Shown in pieces: positions 14,074 to 15,593 of a DNA stretch of 15,593 nt. The DNA comes from JAWLCQ01 sp041687095 (lineage in GTDB: Bacteria > Planctomycetota > Phycisphaerae > SM23-33): assembly GCA_041687095.1 (NCBI GenBank), contig JAWLCQ010000116.1, forward strand, positions 1 to 15,593, in the 5' to 3' direction. Positions within the stretch are counted from its first letter, which is position 1, and each line of letters opens with the position of its first letter. The notes beneath the pieces were generated by a model. It saw nothing but the letters and a program-made list of their open reading frames with translations, did no database searches and was not told the DNA's origin. A program made the position numbers and the translations under genes.

Positions 14074-15234
14074 ATGCCGATGCACGGAAAACCGATTCGG
14101 ATCCTGCTCGTCGAGGACAACCCCGGGGACGTCGGGCTCCTCCGCTACAAGCTGCGGGAGAACCCCGAGGCCGTGTTCGAGCTGGAGCACGTCACCAGCG
14201 CCACGGCCGCGATCGAGGCGCTCCACGGCCGGGGGCCCTTCGACATGATCCTGCTGGACCTGGACCTGCCCGACAGCCGGGGCCTGGAGACCCTCAGCCG
14301 CGTCCACGAGGCGGACGGGCCCACGCCGATCATCGTCCTCACGGGCGCGCGGGACGAGTCCGTCGGCGTGGAGGCGGTCCGCCTGGGGGCGCAGGACTAC
14401 CTCACCAAGGGCGAGACGACCTCCCGAGCGCTGTGGCGGTCCATCCACTACTCGATCGAGCGCAAGGGCGTCACCGAGCAGCTCCGCGTGCTCAACGAGA
14501 CGCTCGAGCAGCGCGTCGCCCAACGCACCGCCGAGGCCCTCCAACGCGCCGAGGCCCTCCAACGCCTCGCCGCCGAACTCACCCAGGCCGAGCAGCGCGA
14601 ACGCCACCGCCTCGCCCGCCTCCTGCACGACCACCTCCAGCAGCTCCTCGTCGCCATCCGCATGCGGTGCGGGCACGTCATGAATCGCACCGAGGACCAG
14701 CGCGTCCGCGCCGCCCTGCAGGACGTGGACGCCCTGGTGGGCGAGTCCCTCGACGCCACGCGCGACCTCATGGTCGACCTGAGCCCCCCGATCCTCGAAC
14801 GCGAGGGCCTCCCCGCCGCCCTGGAGTGGCTCGCCGGGTGGATGCACGACAAGCACGCCCTGGACGTCGAGTGCTTCCTCAACTGCCACGCCGACCCCGA
14901 CAGCCGCGAGCTGCGGGCGTTCCTGCTCCAGTCCGCGCGGGAGCTGCTGTTCAACGTGGTCAAGCACGCCGGGGTCTCCCACGCCTGCCTGGAACTGCAC
15001 TGCGACGAGGACACGTTCCGCGTCGTCGTCGCCGACGCGGGCGCCGGGTTCGACCCCGCGAAGGGCATGGGCCGCGAGGACGGGGCGGAGCACTTCGGCC
15101 TGCGGACGATGCGCGACCGCCTGGAACTGATGGGCGGGCGGATGGAGATCGAGTCCGCCCCCGGAGCGGGAACGCGGACCACCCTGATCGTCCCCGCCCG
15201 CCCCGCCGCGTCCGCCCGCCCCGCGGCGTGCTGA
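14074..15234 (+). CDS. Receiver-HisKA_3 histidine kinase
   Basis: This soluble kinase is controlled by its own receiver. ATG 14074 gives 386 residues with GGAG 10 bases upstream; the receiver begins at residue 8. Order: receiver 8-125, with E14-D15, D62 in ILLDLDLP, T90 and K112; coiled coil 133-178; HisKA_3 with H185 in RLLHDHLQQ; ATPase with N294 in RELLFNVVKHAG, D321-x-G-x-G in VADAGAGF, and HFGLRTMRDRLELMGG. Everything needed for activity is present. Inference: the upstream single receiver or kinase may feed phosphate to this receiver, and it would then phosphorylate a NarL-type regulator, none of which is in this window. A tandem 18-base duplication (14530-14565) lies in the coiled coil. 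Its C-terminal half is the intact counterpart of the degenerate kinase at 7914-8651. Confidence 0.92.
   Translation: MPMHGKPIRILLVEDNPGDVGLLRYKLRENPEAVFELEHVTSATAAIEALHGRGPFDMILLDLDLPDSRGLETLSRVHEADGPTPIIVLTGARDESVGVEAVRLGAQDYLTKGETTSRALWRSIHYSIERKGVTEQLRVLNETLEQRVAQRTAEALQRAEALQRLAAELTQAEQRERHRLARLLHDHLQQLLVAIRMRCGHVMNRTEDQRVRAALQDVDALVGESLDATRDLMVDLSPPILEREGLPAALEWLAGWMHDKHALDVECFLNCHADPDSRELRAFLLQSARELLFNVVKHAGVSHACLELHCDEDTFRVVVADAGAGFDPAKGMGREDGAEHFGLRTMRDRLELMGGRMEIESAPGAGTRTTLIVPARPAASARPAAC
14530..14565 (+). repeat. Perfect tandem 18-base duplication in the coiled coil of the REC-kinase
   Basis: Two adjacent identical 18-base units (14530-14547 and 14548-14565) encode AEALQR twice. 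It keeps the frame. Six residues is not a heptad, so the insertion shifts the coiled-coil register between receiver and kinase. Confidence 0.85.
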
Positions 15235-15334
15235 TCCCCACGCCCGGGCGCGGCCGTGTTTCGGCAGGACCCCAACGCAGTCCCCGCACCCGCTGGAGGC
15301 GGTCCAGATCCCAAACCCGTAACCATTCACCGGA

Positions 15335-15356
15335 GTGCGGGCCATGAGCCCCGCAC
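15335..15356 (+). terminator. Hairpin downstream of the REC-kinase gene
   Basis: GTGCGGG (15335-15341) and CCCGCAC (15350-15356) form a perfect 7-base-pair stem with an 8-base loop, 100 bases after the stop. There is no T-run, so it is only a candidate transcription end. The bases 15235-15334 show nothing else I can support. Confidence 0.35.
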
Positions 15357-15359
15357 CGC

Positions 15360-15428
15360 CGCGAAAATGGGGACAGGCACCTGCGCGGCAAGAAGCATGC
15401 CGCTGCGGAGCCAGTCCCCGTTTTCGCG
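15360..15428. repeat. Long palindromic element (REP-like) around GGGGACAGG
   Basis: Arms of 30 bases (15360-15389 and 15399-15428) are complementary at 24 positions around a 9-base loop, AAGAAGCAT. The outer 22 positions differ at only three sites, one of them a possible G-U pair. The core AAAATGGGGACAGGCACC resembles dispersed palindromes associated with REP-type tyrosine transposases (TnpA-REP) in several phyla; that link is from memory. A 13-base fragment recurs at 8967-8979. It may also serve as a bidirectional terminator. Confidence 0.6.
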
Positions 15429-15593
15429 AAACCCGAAATCCGAAGCTCGAAACAAATCCGAAGCACGAAACCCCAAATCCCAAACCGCCTCCCGGTACGC
15501 AGGGTCCCTGAAGACTCCGAATCCCGCACGGTGCGCAGCGGTTTTGGATTTCGGATTTGCGGTTTTGGATTTGTTTCGGATTTCGGGCTTCGG
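15425..15593. repeat. Inverted clusters of a degenerate GAAATCC/GGATTTC repeat
   Basis: From 15425 to about 15489 short units such as GAAATCC, CAAATCC and GAAACCC follow one another. From 15538 to the window end the complementary units GGATTTC, GGATTTG and GGTTTTG recur. The two clusters are imperfect reverse complements around a 48-base centre and could form a large hairpin. The composition is sharply AT-richer than the rest of the window. No gene is visible. The element continues past the edge. Confidence 0.6.

Noticed and set aside
14056..15483. A 475-codon minus-strand open frame over the REC-kinase
   Set aside because: No recognisable motifs; the plus-strand receiver and kinase residues are all in place.
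15425..15593. The GAAATCC clusters as a CRISPR array
   Set aside because: The units are about 7 bases, degenerate, lack uniform spacers and appear on both strands as an inverted pair.

Overview
The window is very GC-rich and almost entirely given to signal transduction. Intergenic runs built on GAAATCC and a long palindrome around GGGGACAGG suggest a high-GC planctomycete-like bacterium, possibly of the Phycisphaerae. This is an inference from style; there is no rRNA or marker gene here to prove it.

Layout. Positions 1-5230 hold a minus-strand chemotaxis block, read right to left as cheY, cheX, cheA, cheW and an MCP cut by the window edge. No cheR, cheB or cheD is visible. Still on the minus strand, 5397-8651 carries two LuxR-type regulators without receiver domains and a small NarL-type histidine kinase that has lost its phospho-accepting His and other ATP-lid residues. 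A 581-base divergent region follows (8652-9238). On the plus strand come a large membrane kinase (CACHE, PocR and five PAS domains), a translationally coupled single-domain response regulator, and a REC-HisKA_3 kinase that keeps all catalytic residues. The last 359 bases are hairpins and repeats.

How it may work. The Che block looks like one excitation pathway: MCP and CheW feed CheA, CheA phosphorylates CheY, and CheX dephosphorylates CheY. The kinases and LuxR proteins look like a second sensory layer. Three observations tie the layers together. First, an inverted repeat, TGCATA-N7-TATGCA, lies upstream of cheY, upstream of luxR1 and in the divergent kinase region. Second, cheY and luxR1 share a two-box promoter-like block next to that repeat. 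Third, the first ~90 residues of CheA and of LuxR1 align without gaps, suggesting an undescribed shared input module. My hypothesis is that the LuxR pair, with near-identical DNA-binding domains, controls the Che genes and itself through this operator.
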